Source of the DNA: Gemmiger_A avium
Lineage (GTDB): Bacteria > Bacillota > Clostridia > Oscillospirales > Ruminococcaceae
Assembly: GCA_019114585.1 (NCBI GenBank)
Contig: DXFE01000093.1
Span: 1-6,890, forward strand
Direction: 5' to 3'
Length of the DNA: 6,890 nucleotides
A program made the translations under genes and the position numbers. The notes beneath the pieces were generated by a model, which did not search any database, was not told where the DNA came from, and saw only the letters and a program-made list of their open reading frames with translations. Within the stretch, counting starts at the first letter, position 1. Every line of letters starts with the position of its first letter. This document shows, in pieces, positions 1 to 6,299 of this stretch.

Positions 1-1677
1 GCCGTAACACTTGGCCAGCACGTCCTTGCGCATGGCTTTTACCGTCTCGCGGGCAATTACCTTGCCGCCGATGGCCGCCTGAATGGGAATTTCAAACATC
101 TGGCGGGGAATGTTCTCCTTGAGCCGTTCGGCCAGGCGGCGGCCCTTGGCGTAGGCTTTGTCCGCGTGCACGATCATGCTCAGCGCGTCCACCATCTCGC
201 CGTTCAGCAGCATGTCCAGTTTGACCAGCTTGCTCTCCTTGAAGCCCTTCATCTCGTAGTCGTAGCTGGCATAGCCCCGGCTGCGGCTCTTGATGGCGTC
301 AAAGAAGTCATACACGATCTCGCCCAGCGGCAGTTCGTAGTGCAGGTCCACGCGGGTGGCATCCAGATACTTCATGTCGATCAGGGTGCCCCGCCGGTCC
401 TGGCACAGATCCATCAGGCTGCCCACATATTCGGTGGGGGTGTACAGATGGGCTTCCACAATGGGCTCTTCCTGCTTGGCGATGCGGCCCGGATCGGGAT
501 AATCCGACGGGTTTTCAATGGTCATCTGGGTGCCGTCGGTCAGGGTGACCCGGTATTCCACGCTGGGGGCGGTGGTGATCAGGTCCAGATCAAATTCCCG
601 TTCCAAACGCTGGGTAATGATATCCAGATGCAGCAGGCCCAAAAAGCCGCACCGGAAGCCAAATCCCAGCGCCGCGCTGGTCTCCGGCTCAAAACTCAGG
701 GACGCATCGTTCAGCTGCAGCTTTTCCAGCGCATCTTTCAGGTCGGGGTATTTGGCGCCATCCACGGTGTAGATACCGCAGAACACCATCGGGGTTACCT
801 TGCGGTAGCCAGGCAGCGCCTCGGCACAGGGGGCAGAGGCCAGGGTCACGGTGTCACCCACCCGGGTATCCCGCACCGTCTTGATGCTGGCGGTCAGATA
901 GCCTACCTCGCCGGCACAGAGCTTGTCACAGGGGGACAGGCTGGTAGCACCCATATGGCCCACCTCCACCAGGGTGAACTGGGCCCCGGTGGCCATCATC
1001 TTTACCGTGTCGCCGGGCTTGAGTGTACCGTCAAACACCCGGATGTATACGATAACGCCCTTGTAGCTGTCGTATACGCTGTCAAAGATCAGAGCCTTCA
1101 GCGGGGCATTCTCATCCCCCTTAGGGGCGGGAATGTCGGTGATCACCCGCTCCAGCACATCCTCGATGCCGGTGCCCAGTTTGGCGCTCACCCGGGGCGC
1201 GTCCAGGCAGGGCAGGCCAATCACATCCTCCACTTCCTGGGCCACCCGGTCGGGTTCAGCGCTGGGCAGGTCGATCTTGTTCAGAATGGGCACCAGTTCC
1301 AGATCGTGCTCCAGCGCCATATAGGTGTTGGCCAGGGTTTGGGCTTCCACACCCTGGCTGGAGTCCACCACCAGGATTGCGCCTTCACAGGCGGCCAGGC
1401 TGCGGCTCACCTCGTAGCCAAAGTCCACGTGGCCCGGGGTGTCGATCAGGTTGAACTCATAGTTCTCGCCGCTGCGGGAGGTGTAATTCAGGGTCACGGC
1501 ACGGGCTTTGATGGTGATGCCCCGTTCCCGTTCCAGCTCCATGTCATCCAGAAGCTGGTCCTCCATCTGGCGTTCGTCCACACTGTGGGTCTTTTCCAGA
1601 ATACGGTCAGCCAGGGTGGATTTGCCGTGGTCGATATGGGCGATGATACAGAAATTGCGGATATTATCTCTTGCCAA
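1..1677 (-). CDS. lepA: Elongation factor 4 (LepA), C-terminus cut by window edge
   Basis: LepA/EF-4 is a translational GTPase that binds the ribosome and acts on stalled or mistranslocated complexes and in 30S biogenesis (family knowledge). Translating the minus strand from 1677 gives 559 uninterrupted codons. The GTPase signatures are all in order: G1 AHIDHGKST (residues 13-21), G2 RERGITIK (50-57), G3 DTPGH (79-83), G4 NKID (133-136) and G5 SAK (164-166). The LepA-specific C-terminal region follows, with IPIQAAIGGKVIARETVKAMRK near the edge written here as IPIQAAIGGK then VIARETVKAMRK. The family is about 600 residues, so roughly 40 C-terminal residues lie beyond base 1. I chose a TTG start at 1677 because AAAGGAG (1686-1692) sits 8 nt upstream and the protein then begins MARDNIRNFCIIAHIDHG, as LepA does; no ATG fits. 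It lies 34 nt after alr with no terminator between, so it is probably cotranscribed. The G3 region reads HVDFGYEV where HVDFSYEV is usual, a minor change. Confidence 0.96.
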   Translation of the reverse strand, partial: MARDNIRNFCIIAHIDHGKSTLADRILEKTHSVDERQMEDQLLDDMELERERGITIKARAVTLNYTSRSGENYEFNLIDTPGHVDFGYEVSRSLAACEGAILVVDSSQGVEAQTLANTYMALEHDLELVPILNKIDLPSAEPDRVAQEVEDVIGLPCLDAPRVSAKLGTGIEDVLERVITDIPAPKGDENAPLKALIFDSVYDSYKGVIVYIRVFDGTLKPGDTVKMMATGAQFTLVEVGHMGATSLSPCDKLCAGEVGYLTASIKTVRDTRVGDTVTLASAPCAEALPGYRKVTPMVFCGIYTVDGAKYPDLKDALEKLQLNDASLSFEPETSAALGFGFRCGFLGLLHLDIITQRLEREFDLDLITTAPSVEYRVTLTDGTQMTIENPSDYPDPGRIAKQEEPIVEAHLYTPTEYVGSLMDLCQDRRGTLIDMKYLDATRVDLHYELPLGEIVYDFFDAIKSRSRGYASYDYEMKGFKESKLVKLDMLLNGEMVDALSMIVHADKAYAKGRRLAERLKENIPRQMFEIPIQAAIGGKVIARETVKAMRKDVLAKCYG

Positions 1678-1685
1678 CGGGGTTT

Positions 1686-1692
1686 CTCCTTT
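1686..1692 (-). promoter_or_regulatory. Ribosome binding site that fixes the TTG start of lepA
   Basis: AAAGGAG on the minus strand lies 8 nt before the TTG at 1677-1675. No ATG or GTG in frame near it would give a LepA-like N-terminus. This site is therefore the main reason for calling a TTG start. Confidence 0.75.
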
Positions 1693-1711
1693 CAGTCGTC
1701 GTGCCCGGCCC

Positions 1712-2887
1712 TTACGGCTGGGTCAGAAAATCGGCGATCTCCACCACACGGTTCTGCTCCCGGTATACCCGGGGCACCCGGCGGGTTACGCCGCAAAGAA
1801 TTTCATAGGGGATCGTACCGGTCTTGGCCGCCACGGTACAGACAGTATCACCGGGGCCTCCGGTGCCGAACAGAACGGCTTCATCGCCGCTGTGTACCTC
1901 AGGAATGGCACTCACGTCCACCACCATCTGGTCCATGCATACGCGGCCCAGCACAGGGGCGGCCTTGCCGCGCAGGCAGACAAGCCCTTTGCCGGAGAGC
2001 AGGCGGGGATAGCCGTCCGCGTAACCGGCGCAGAGGGTGGCCACCCGCATGGTGTGTTCGGCGGTAAAGGCGCGGCCATAGCTTACGCTTTCACCTGGAT
2101 GCAGCTCCTTGACCTGACTTACGGTGGCTTTCAGCTGCAGCACCGGCCGCAGACCGGGCAGACATACCTGGTCGCTGGGATCAATGCCGTACAGAATGAT
2201 GCCGGCCCGCACCAGATCCAGCCCCCACTCCGGGTGGGTCACCAGCCCGGCGGAGTTGCAGCAGTGGGTCAGTCCGGTATCCAGCCCCAGGGCCTGCAGC
2301 GCGTCCCGCACCCGGCAGAACAGGCTGTGCTGCCGCTCGGTGTAGGCGATGTCCTCCGGCTCGGTACTGTCTGCCACCGAAAAGTGCTGGAACATACCGC
2401 ACACCTCCAGCCCGGGCAGCTGCCAGCAGGCGGCCAGCTGACGCACCGCGCCGGCCTCGTCGCCCAGCGCGCCAAAGCCGATCCGCCCCATACCGGTGTC
2501 CACCTTGAGATGTACCTGTACCGTACAGCGGGCGGCCACTGCCGCGTCAGACAGCGCGGCCGCATAGTCCGGGCTGTATACCGTCTGGATGATCCGCTGG
2601 CGGTGCAGCACGATGGCCTGGGCCGGATCGGTGTGCCCCAATACAAGAATGGGCTGTTCCAGCCCGGCCCGGCGCAGGTGCAGCGCTTCGGACAGGCTGC
2701 TCACCGCAAACCACTCCGCGCCCTCCTGGGCCAGGACCTGGGCCGTCATCACGTCGCCATGGCCGTAGGCGTCGGCTTTCAGCACGGCGCATACCTTGGC
2801 CGGCCCGGCCAGCCGGTCAATCAGGCGGTAGTTGTGACGCAGTGCGTCCAGATCAATCTCCGCCCAGCAATGCTTTTCAAAGTTCAT
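1712..2887 (-). CDS. alr: Alanine racemase (PLP-dependent)
   Basis: This cytoplasmic fold-type III PLP enzyme interconverts L- and D-alanine and supplies D-Ala for peptidoglycan. The 391-residue length is normal for the family. The N-terminal barrel has the PLP-lysine motif AVLKADAYGHG with K37. KVDTGMGRIG (128-137) holds the usually carbamylated lysine (K128) and the arginine contacting PLP. HFSVAD starts at H168, and RAGIILYG (227-234) is the region near the cofactor. The C-terminal beta domain supplies the second catalytic residue, Y270 in SVSYGRAFTAE, then CAGYADGYPR (286-295) and the GRVCMDQ block (314-320). Every key residue I looked for is present, so it should be active. The ATG at 2887 overlaps the ttcA stop as ATGA, which points to translational coupling; a GGGAG stretch lies about 11 nt upstream. 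It ends 34 nt before lepA. Whether it is biosynthetic (Alr) or catabolic (DadX) cannot be told from sequence, but the housekeeping context favours biosynthesis. Confidence 0.97.
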   Translation of the reverse strand: MNFEKHCWAEIDLDALRHNYRLIDRLAGPAKVCAVLKADAYGHGDVMTAQVLAQEGAEWFAVSSLSEALHLRRAGLEQPILVLGHTDPAQAIVLHRQRIIQTVYSPDYAAALSDAAVAARCTVQVHLKVDTGMGRIGFGALGDEAGAVRQLAACWQLPGLEVCGMFQHFSVADSTEPEDIAYTERQHSLFCRVRDALQALGLDTGLTHCCNSAGLVTHPEWGLDLVRAGIILYGIDPSDQVCLPGLRPVLQLKATVSQVKELHPGESVSYGRAFTAEHTMRVATLCAGYADGYPRLLSGKGLVCLRGKAAPVLGRVCMDQMVVDVSAIPEVHSGDEAVLFGTGGPGDTVCTVAAKTGTIPYEILCGVTRRVPRVYREQNRVVEIADFLTQP

Positions 2888-3657
2888 TCCGCATCTCTCT
2901 CCCGTTTCCCCGCCTGAGCGCCCAGCCCGCGGCCGGTGTGCAGGGGCTTCCAGCCGTCCAGGCCGTTGTCCTGCAAAGCGCCCAGCATCTTCTGGCGGAA
3001 AGCCGGGTCTTCCCGCGCCATCCGCCGAACAAAATCTTTGGTGTCCTGCCGCACGGTGGCGCCGTCGGCCGGGCAGCGGCTCTTCACAACCGGCAGCCCG
3101 GCGTGACGTACCGCAGTGGTTACCTGGGCTTCGGTGGCCAGCAGCAGCGGCCGGATCAGGGTCAGCTTACGACGGTCCAGCCAGGTCACCGGGGAGAAGC
3201 AGCCCAGCCGCCCCTCCCGCCACAGGTTCATATAAAAGGTCTCAATCGCATCATCCAGGTGATGGCCCAGCGCTACCTTGTTGCAGCCCAGTTCCAGCGC
3301 TGCGGTGTGCAGCGTACCCCGGCGCAGCTTGGCGCAGAGCGCGCAGGGATTGGGTTCCTTGCGCAGGTCAAACACCACCCGCCCGATATCGGTGCGGTGA
3401 ATGTGGTAGGGAATCTGTTCCCGGGCAAACAATTCCTCCAGCGGGGTGCAGTCCATGGGCTGGCCGCCAAACTGCGGATCCAGCGTGACCGCCACTACCT
3501 CAAAGGGGATACCCAGATACCGGCGCAGCCGGCCCAGGCCCACGGTAAGGGCCACGCTGTCCTTACCGCCGGATACGCCTACACAAACCCGGTCGCCCGG
3601 GGCAAGCATCTCATAATCCTGAATCGCTTTGCGCATCAGCCCTTCCAGCCGCTGCAT
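2884..3657 (-). CDS. ttcA: TtcA-type PP-loop tRNA thiolation enzyme
   Basis: TtcA uses ATP and an iron-sulfur cluster to thiolate cytidine 32 of some tRNAs; the related TilS makes lysidine at position 34. The 257-residue protein has the N-type ATP pyrophosphatase P-loop SGGKDS at 29-34. CALC (C105, C108) and C195 in KSRCPAD match the three cysteines that hold the cluster in TtcA. GHHLDDAIETF (131-141) corresponds to the family GHHxDD block. IRPLLLATE (168-176) is the usual stretch before the third cysteine. The three cysteines argue for TtcA over TilS, and the extra C-terminal domains of TilS are absent. The tail after about residue 215 is charged and not recognisable. The ATG at 3657 is chosen because GAGGTGAT (3663-3670), close to a perfect anti-Shine-Dalgarno match, lies 5 nt upstream. 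It leads the ttcA-alr-lepA unit and overlaps alr by 4 nt. The exact tRNA substrate is not certain, because this branch of Clostridia has several TtcA-like paralogues. Confidence 0.88.
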   Translation of the reverse strand: MQRLEGLMRKAIQDYEMLAPGDRVCVGVSGGKDSVALTVGLGRLRRYLGIPFEVVAVTLDPQFGGQPMDCTPLEELFAREQIPYHIHRTDIGRVVFDLRKEPNPCALCAKLRRGTLHTAALELGCNKVALGHHLDDAIETFYMNLWREGRLGCFSPVTWLDRRKLTLIRPLLLATEAQVTTAVRHAGLPVVKSRCPADGATVRQDTKDFVRRMAREDPAFRQKMLGALQDNGLDGWKPLHTGRGLGAQAGKRERDAE

Positions 3658-3662
3658 GGCCC

Positions 3663-3670
3663 ATCACCTC
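3663..3670 (-). promoter_or_regulatory. Strong Shine-Dalgarno site of ttcA
   Basis: GAGGTGAT on the minus strand is complementary to the 16S rRNA 3' tail over eight bases. It ends 5 nt before the ATG at 3657. Its strength supports this start and suggests that the first gene of the unit is well translated. Confidence 0.8.
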
Positions 3671-3682
3671 ACATTCCCGACT

Positions 3683-3710
3683 ATTATAGCATACCGCCGC
3701 CGGATTTGAA
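3683..3710 (-). promoter_or_regulatory. Extended -10 promoter of the ttcA-alr-lepA unit
   Basis: On the minus strand a perfect TATAAT (3683-3688) is preceded by TGC (3689-3691), giving an extended -10. The best -35 match is the weak TTCAAA at 3705-3710, with a 16-nt spacer, so the extended -10 probably does most of the work. Transcription would begin near 3676, giving a very short 5' leader of about 19 nt that is mostly the ribosome binding site. There is no room for a riboswitch. Confidence 0.8.
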
Positions 3711-3722
3711 CCCGCTTTTTGC

Positions 3723-3766
3723 AAAAAAATACCCAGCCGCGGGCTTTTTTATGCCGCGGCGGGGCA
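3723..3766 (-). terminator. Intrinsic terminator of the DUF885 gene
   Basis: On the minus strand GCCGCGG (3754-3760) pairs perfectly with CCGCGGC (3736-3742) across an 11-nt A-rich loop. After one mismatch the stem continues with CCC/GGG (3762-3764 with 3732-3734). A run of seven T (3723-3729) follows, so it is a strong Rho-independent terminator. It sits just after the stop at 3787-3789. The other strand lacks a T-run after the stem, so it works in one direction only. Its T-run lies 12 nt before the -35 region of the ttcA promoter, so it insulates ttcA from read-through. Confidence 0.9.
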
Positions 3767-3786
3767 AAAACAGGCAGATTGCCAGG

Positions 3787-5550
3787 TCAGGCGGCCTGAT
3801 CCAGGGCGGAACTGCCCTCCAGCCAGACCGACAGCCGGTCGGCCAGCACCGGGAACGGCGCGGGTCCCTGGTCCAGCAGCCAGGTGTGGAACTCCAGCGC
3901 ATCAAACGCATCGCCCAAGGCGTCCTCGGCGGTCTTGCGCAGTTCCATGAATTCCAGATACCCTGCGGCGTAGGCCATATAGTTGGCGGGTTCGGCACAC
4001 ACATGTGCCATCAGATCGCCGGCGGCGTCTCCGTTGAAGCCCAGCATATCCAGCCAGGCGGCCAGATCGTCCTCGCTCCAGCCGGCCCAGTTCACCCCGA
4101 TGTCTGCCAGGGCGGACACCTCCAGGGACAGCAGCCCGTTCAGCCGGGCCAGACGGCAGTAGGTGTCACTCTCATCCAGATAGCTGTAGCCGTATTCATG
4201 TTCCACATAGGTGGCCCAGCCCTCGGCGTAGCCGGTGGCGGAGAGCTCGTTGTTCAGCGGATCCAGATCCAGCAGCTGGGTGTACACCGTCTGGTACAGA
4301 TGCCCGGGATACCCCTCGTGTGCCAGGGTGGTGAACAGAGAACTGGCATCCAGCGCGCTGTTGTTGATATAGATGGTGTTTTTGTCCTGGCTGTCAATAG
4401 GCGGGATCATAAAGAAAGCAGGGGAGGTATATTCCTCCAGCGCGTCGGGAACATCCTTGACGGTATAGGGAAGTTCCTCCAGGGCAGGGAAGTCCTCCTT
4501 GCTGGCCTCCCGCAGCTGAGCAATGATCTCCTCCGGGGGCAGGCTGCCCTGTGCCGGCACGGTGGTGAAAAACGCCTCATAACCGTCCGGGTCCTGCTGA
4601 TAGAGCATGCCCATTTCGGTCAGCCCCTCGCTGATGCTGGTAATCAGCAGCTTTTCGTAGTCTTCAATGGAACGGTCACTGCCCACCATGGCTCGCACCA
4701 GAAGCTGGTAGTAGTCCGCCCCGTCGTCCTGGCGGGCAGCCAGGCCCTGCGGCTCACCGGCCTGAGCGGCCAGCTCCCGGGCACATTCTCCCAGCGCCTG
4801 ATATGCCTCGGCCACCGGCCCGCAGACCAGTTCCCGGTTGCGGGCTTCGTACGCAGCGCGGTCGGATTCTTCCAGCCAGTCCAGCTCGGCCAGACGATCG
4901 GCAAACCCGGTTACCAGCAGGCAGTCTTCCGGCGCGGCGGCAATCATCTCGCAGTATTCGGCGGCCTGATTCAGCGTCTCGGCGGCAGCCACCATCCCGG
5001 CATCGGCCCGCATGGTTTCATACTGAGCCACAAATTCGAAGTAGCGGGGCAGGTCTTCCAGCAGAGCCATGTATACGTCCAGATCTGCTTTTTCGTAGAA
5101 AGAGAACTCTGCCAGGCTCAGGAGCACGTTGACATGCTGGCCGGTTACCGGGCCCAGCAGATCGTCGTACAGTTCCTTGCCCACGGCCTGTTCCTGGGTA
5201 GCAAGGGAAAAATCCAGCGCGTCCCAGGTCAGTTGCTGCGCCTCGGTCAGCTGAGAACGGTCAAAGCCGTTCAGTTCCTCCCGGTCGGCTTTCAGCTCTT
5301 CCGCAGCTTCGGCAAAATCCAGGTCCAGTTCGCCGAACGGCTTCTCGGTCATCCGTTCCAGCCCCCATTCTTCCGGGCGGCTCAGGGTATAGTTCAGGTT
5401 CAGCGCACTGGAGGTTACCGTTTCGCAGAACTGGTCGTGGGTATAGGCGGCAAACCGTTCGCTTTCGGTCATGGCCGGCTCGGAAGCGGCGCAGCCGGCC
5501 AGTATGAGCATTGCGGCGGCTCCGGCCAGAATGCGGGTAAACAGTTTCAT
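3787..5550 (-). CDS. DUF885-family lipoprotein, putative zinc metallopeptidase
   Basis: This 587-residue protein has a lipoprotein signal: KLFTR, a hydrophobic stretch at 7-19, then the lipobox LAGC with the lipidated Cys at 20. It should be anchored on the outer face of the membrane. The rest matches the DUF885 family, which is thought to contain gluzincin-like metallopeptidases. HEGYPGH (411-417) is the family's HExxPGH metal site. YAEGWATYVE (441-450) would provide the glutamate ligand E443. PANYMAYAAGYLEFMELR (521-538) and EFHTWLLDQGPAPFPVLADRL (553-573; key residues H555, L559, G562, P565) are conserved C-terminal blocks. The N-terminal 30-380 is largely helical, Glu/Ala rich and divergent. 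The usual second His after the site (PGHH) is Leu here. The ATG at 5550 follows AAAAGGAG by 5 nt and gives a proper signal peptide. It is a single-gene transcript with its own promoter and terminator. The substrate is unknown; peptide scavenging or envelope turnover are guesses. Confidence 0.9.
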   Translation of the reverse strand: MKLFTRILAGAAAMLILAGCAASEPAMTESERFAAYTHDQFCETVTSSALNLNYTLSRPEEWGLERMTEKPFGELDLDFAEAAEELKADREELNGFDRSQLTEAQQLTWDALDFSLATQEQAVGKELYDDLLGPVTGQHVNVLLSLAEFSFYEKADLDVYMALLEDLPRYFEFVAQYETMRADAGMVAAAETLNQAAEYCEMIAAAPEDCLLVTGFADRLAELDWLEESDRAAYEARNRELVCGPVAEAYQALGECARELAAQAGEPQGLAARQDDGADYYQLLVRAMVGSDRSIEDYEKLLITSISEGLTEMGMLYQQDPDGYEAFFTTVPAQGSLPPEEIIAQLREASKEDFPALEELPYTVKDVPDALEEYTSPAFFMIPPIDSQDKNTIYINNSALDASSLFTTLAHEGYPGHLYQTVYTQLLDLDPLNNELSATGYAEGWATYVEHEYGYSYLDESDTYCRLARLNGLLSLEVSALADIGVNWAGWSEDDLAAWLDMLGFNGDAAGDLMAHVCAEPANYMAYAAGYLEFMELRKTAEDALGDAFDALEFHTWLLDQGPAPFPVLADRLSVWLEGSSALDQAA

Positions 5551-5555
5551 GCAGA

Positions 5556-5563
5556 CTCCTTTT
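5556..5563 (-). promoter_or_regulatory. Ribosome binding site of the DUF885 gene
   Basis: AAAAGGAG on the minus strand ends 5 nt before the ATG at 5550. It lies immediately after the GC-rich inverted repeat at 5566-5582, so it would be left single-stranded if that hairpin forms. Confidence 0.75.
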
Positions 5564-5565
5564 CT

Positions 5566-5582
5566 GCGGACGAAACGTCCGC
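5566..5582 (-). repeat. Perfect 7-bp inverted repeat at the predicted transcript start
   Basis: On the minus strand GCGGACG, TTT, CGTCCGC form a perfect 17-base inverted repeat. The -10 at 5589-5594 predicts transcription starting near 5582. The mRNA would then begin with this stem-loop, followed at once by the ribosome binding site. It could be a stabilising 5'-terminal hairpin or a DNA operator. There is no T-run, so it is not a terminator. Confidence 0.7.
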
Positions 5583-5588
5583 CTTTGC

Positions 5589-5594
5589 ATTATA
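5589..5594 (-). promoter_or_regulatory. Probable -10 box of the DUF885 gene
   Basis: TATAAT on the minus strand lies 38 nt before the ATG. At 17-nt spacing the -35 would be TTATGC (5612-5617), a poor match. The promoter may therefore be weak, or may use another overlapping TATA-like box (TATACT, TATATA) in the same AT stretch. The -10 overlaps the palindrome at 5591-5609. Confidence 0.55.
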
Positions 5595-5609
5595 CTATGG
5601 TATAGTATA
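5591..5609. promoter_or_regulatory. Operator-like palindrome over the DUF885 -10
   Basis: TATACTAT (5591-5598) and ATAGTATA (5602-5609) are perfect 8-bp inverted arms around GGT, 19 bp in all. The site overlaps the likely -10 of the DUF885 gene and part of its spacer, where a repressor would block RNA polymerase. Dimeric regulators such as GntR-type proteins bind AT-rich palindromes of this size, but I cannot name the protein and no regulator gene is in the window. AT-rich symmetry can also arise by chance from overlapping TATA boxes. Confidence 0.5.
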
Positions 5610-5744
5610 TAGCATAACAGAAGATTTTGCATCCGTTTTCGATTTTTCGGTTCCCAGCCAAAAGAAAAAGTAAAAATAGAGATTGAGAAAACGGGAGCAT
5701 ACAAGAGAAAACAAGAGCATTTGCGAGCAACGAAGGAATAAATC

Positions 5745-5760
5745 AAATTTTTGCAAAAAA
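5745..5760 (+). promoter_or_regulatory. UP-element-like A/T tract upstream of the rplM promoter
   Basis: AAATTTTT (5745-5752), then GC and six A (5755-5760), ends 4 nt before the -35. This resembles the UP element pattern of an A-tract and T-tract followed by an A-tract, which binds the RNA polymerase alpha C-terminal domain and boosts ribosomal promoters. It contains a 12-bp perfect palindrome, TTTTTGCAAAAA (5748-5759), which may be incidental. Confidence 0.55.
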
Positions 5761-5764
5761 GGTC

Positions 5765-5793
5765 TTGACGAACGGCATTTCATGTCCTATAAT
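5765..5793 (+). promoter_or_regulatory. Near-consensus sigma-A promoter of rplM-rpsI
   Basis: TTGACG (5765-5770), a 17-nt spacer and a perfect TATAAT (5788-5793) differ from the consensus by one base. Transcription should start near 5800, giving a leader of about 54 nt before the rplM ATG. This strength is expected for a ribosomal protein operon. Confidence 0.92.
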
Positions 5794-5799
5794 CTAACT

Positions 5800-5853
5800 T
5801 GCGTCCAATCGGACCTGACCGAAAAACCAAATCTTTCAGGGAGGAAATAGATT
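5800..5853 (+). promoter_or_regulatory. rplM 5' leader with possible L13 autoregulatory structure
   Basis: Three small helices can be drawn: GTCC/GGAC (5803-5806 with 5811-5814), TCGG/CCGA (5809-5812 with 5819-5822), and CCTGA/TCAGG (5814-5818 with 5836-5840). The first two are mutually exclusive, and the third ends inside the ribosome binding site GGAGG (5840-5844), 9 nt before the ATG. L13 is known to repress its own operon in some bacteria, and an L13 leader RNA is described in low-GC Gram-positives. I could not match this leader to that family, so its role is inferred from position. Confidence 0.4.
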
Positions 5854-6282
5854 ATGAGCACTACTCTGGCAAAGCCCGCCCAGGCGGCGCGCAAGTGGTA
5901 CGTCCTCGATGCGGCCGGCAAGCCGCTGGGCCGTGTTGCCGCCCAGGCTGCTGTGCTGCTGCGCGGCAAGAACAAGGTCACCTTCACCCCCAACGTGGAT
6001 TGCGGCGACCATGTCATCATCATCAACTGCGACAAGGCGGTTCTGACCGGCAAGAAGCTGGAAAAGAAGTACTACCGCACTCATTCCGGCTGGATCGGCG
6101 GCCTGAAGGAGATCCAGTACAAGACCCTGATGGCGGAGAATTCCGACAAGGCCATGTTCGTGGCCGTTAAGGGCATGATCCCGGCCAACGCGCTGGGCGC
6201 CAAGGCCATGACCCGTCTGCGCTGCTACAAGGGCGCCGAGCATGACAACGCCGCTCAGAAGCCCGAGATCTACGAGTTTTGA
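5854..6282 (+). CDS. rplM: 50S ribosomal protein L13
   Basis: L13 is an early-assembling protein of the large ribosomal subunit that binds 23S rRNA. The 142-residue product has the usual length and begins with the typical lead-in AKPAQAARKWYVLDAAGKPLGR written around W20 and the GKPLGRVA block (27-34 region). The family blocks follow in order: LLRGKNK, then GDHVIIIN, KKYYRTHSGWIGG (76-88 region), KGMIPANALG (117-126 region), the RLRCYKGAEH segment and a PEIYEF end. The ATG at 5854 has GGAGG 9 nt upstream. It is the first gene of the rplM-rpsI pair, with rpsI starting 17 nt after its TGA. Nothing is missing and codon use is that of a highly expressed gene (GGC, AAG, CTG, GTG), so it should be functional. 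Confidence 0.98.
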   Translation: MSTTLAKPAQAARKWYVLDAAGKPLGRVAAQAAVLLRGKNKVTFTPNVDCGDHVIIINCDKAVLTGKKLEKKYYRTHSGWIGGLKEIQYKTLMAENSDKAMFVAVKGMIPANALGAKAMTRLRCYKGAEHDNAAQKPEIYEF

Positions 6283-6284
6283 TT

Positions 6285-6290
6285 AGGAGG
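6285..6290 (+). promoter_or_regulatory. Ribosome binding site of rpsI
   Basis: AGGAGG is an exact consensus site placed 9 nt before the ATG at 6300. It lies in the 17-nt gap between rplM and rpsI, and allows independent, strong translation of S9. Confidence 0.85.
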
Positions 6291-6299
6291 CAATAGAAG

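Noticed and set aside
166..2067. A plus-strand open frame of 633 codons
   Set aside because: It is antisense to lepA and the end of alr, both identified by full sets of motifs. It has His/Gln/Gly-rich translation, no domain and no good ribosome binding site.
1508..2917. A plus-strand open frame of 469 codons opposite alr
   Set aside because: It is a shadow of alr with no recognisable product. The minus-strand frame has both catalytic residues of alanine racemase.
2842..5673. A plus-strand open frame of 943 codons
   Set aside because: It runs antisense to ttcA and the DUF885 gene and across their terminator and promoter. The translation is low-complexity in Gln, Gly and His, typical of a frame opposite GC-rich genes, and has no recognisable domain.
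5261..5746. A minus-strand open frame of 161 codons with a hydrophobic start, before and inside the DUF885 gene
   Set aside because: It enters the DUF885 gene in the wrong frame, begins in the AT-rich gap without a ribosome binding site, and has no coherent membrane topology. The DUF885 start has a clear ribosome binding site and lipobox.
5748..5759. TTTTTGCAAAAA palindrome as an operator
   Set aside because: It fits better as part of an UP-like A/T tract just upstream of the rplM -35, and symmetry in A/T runs is cheap.
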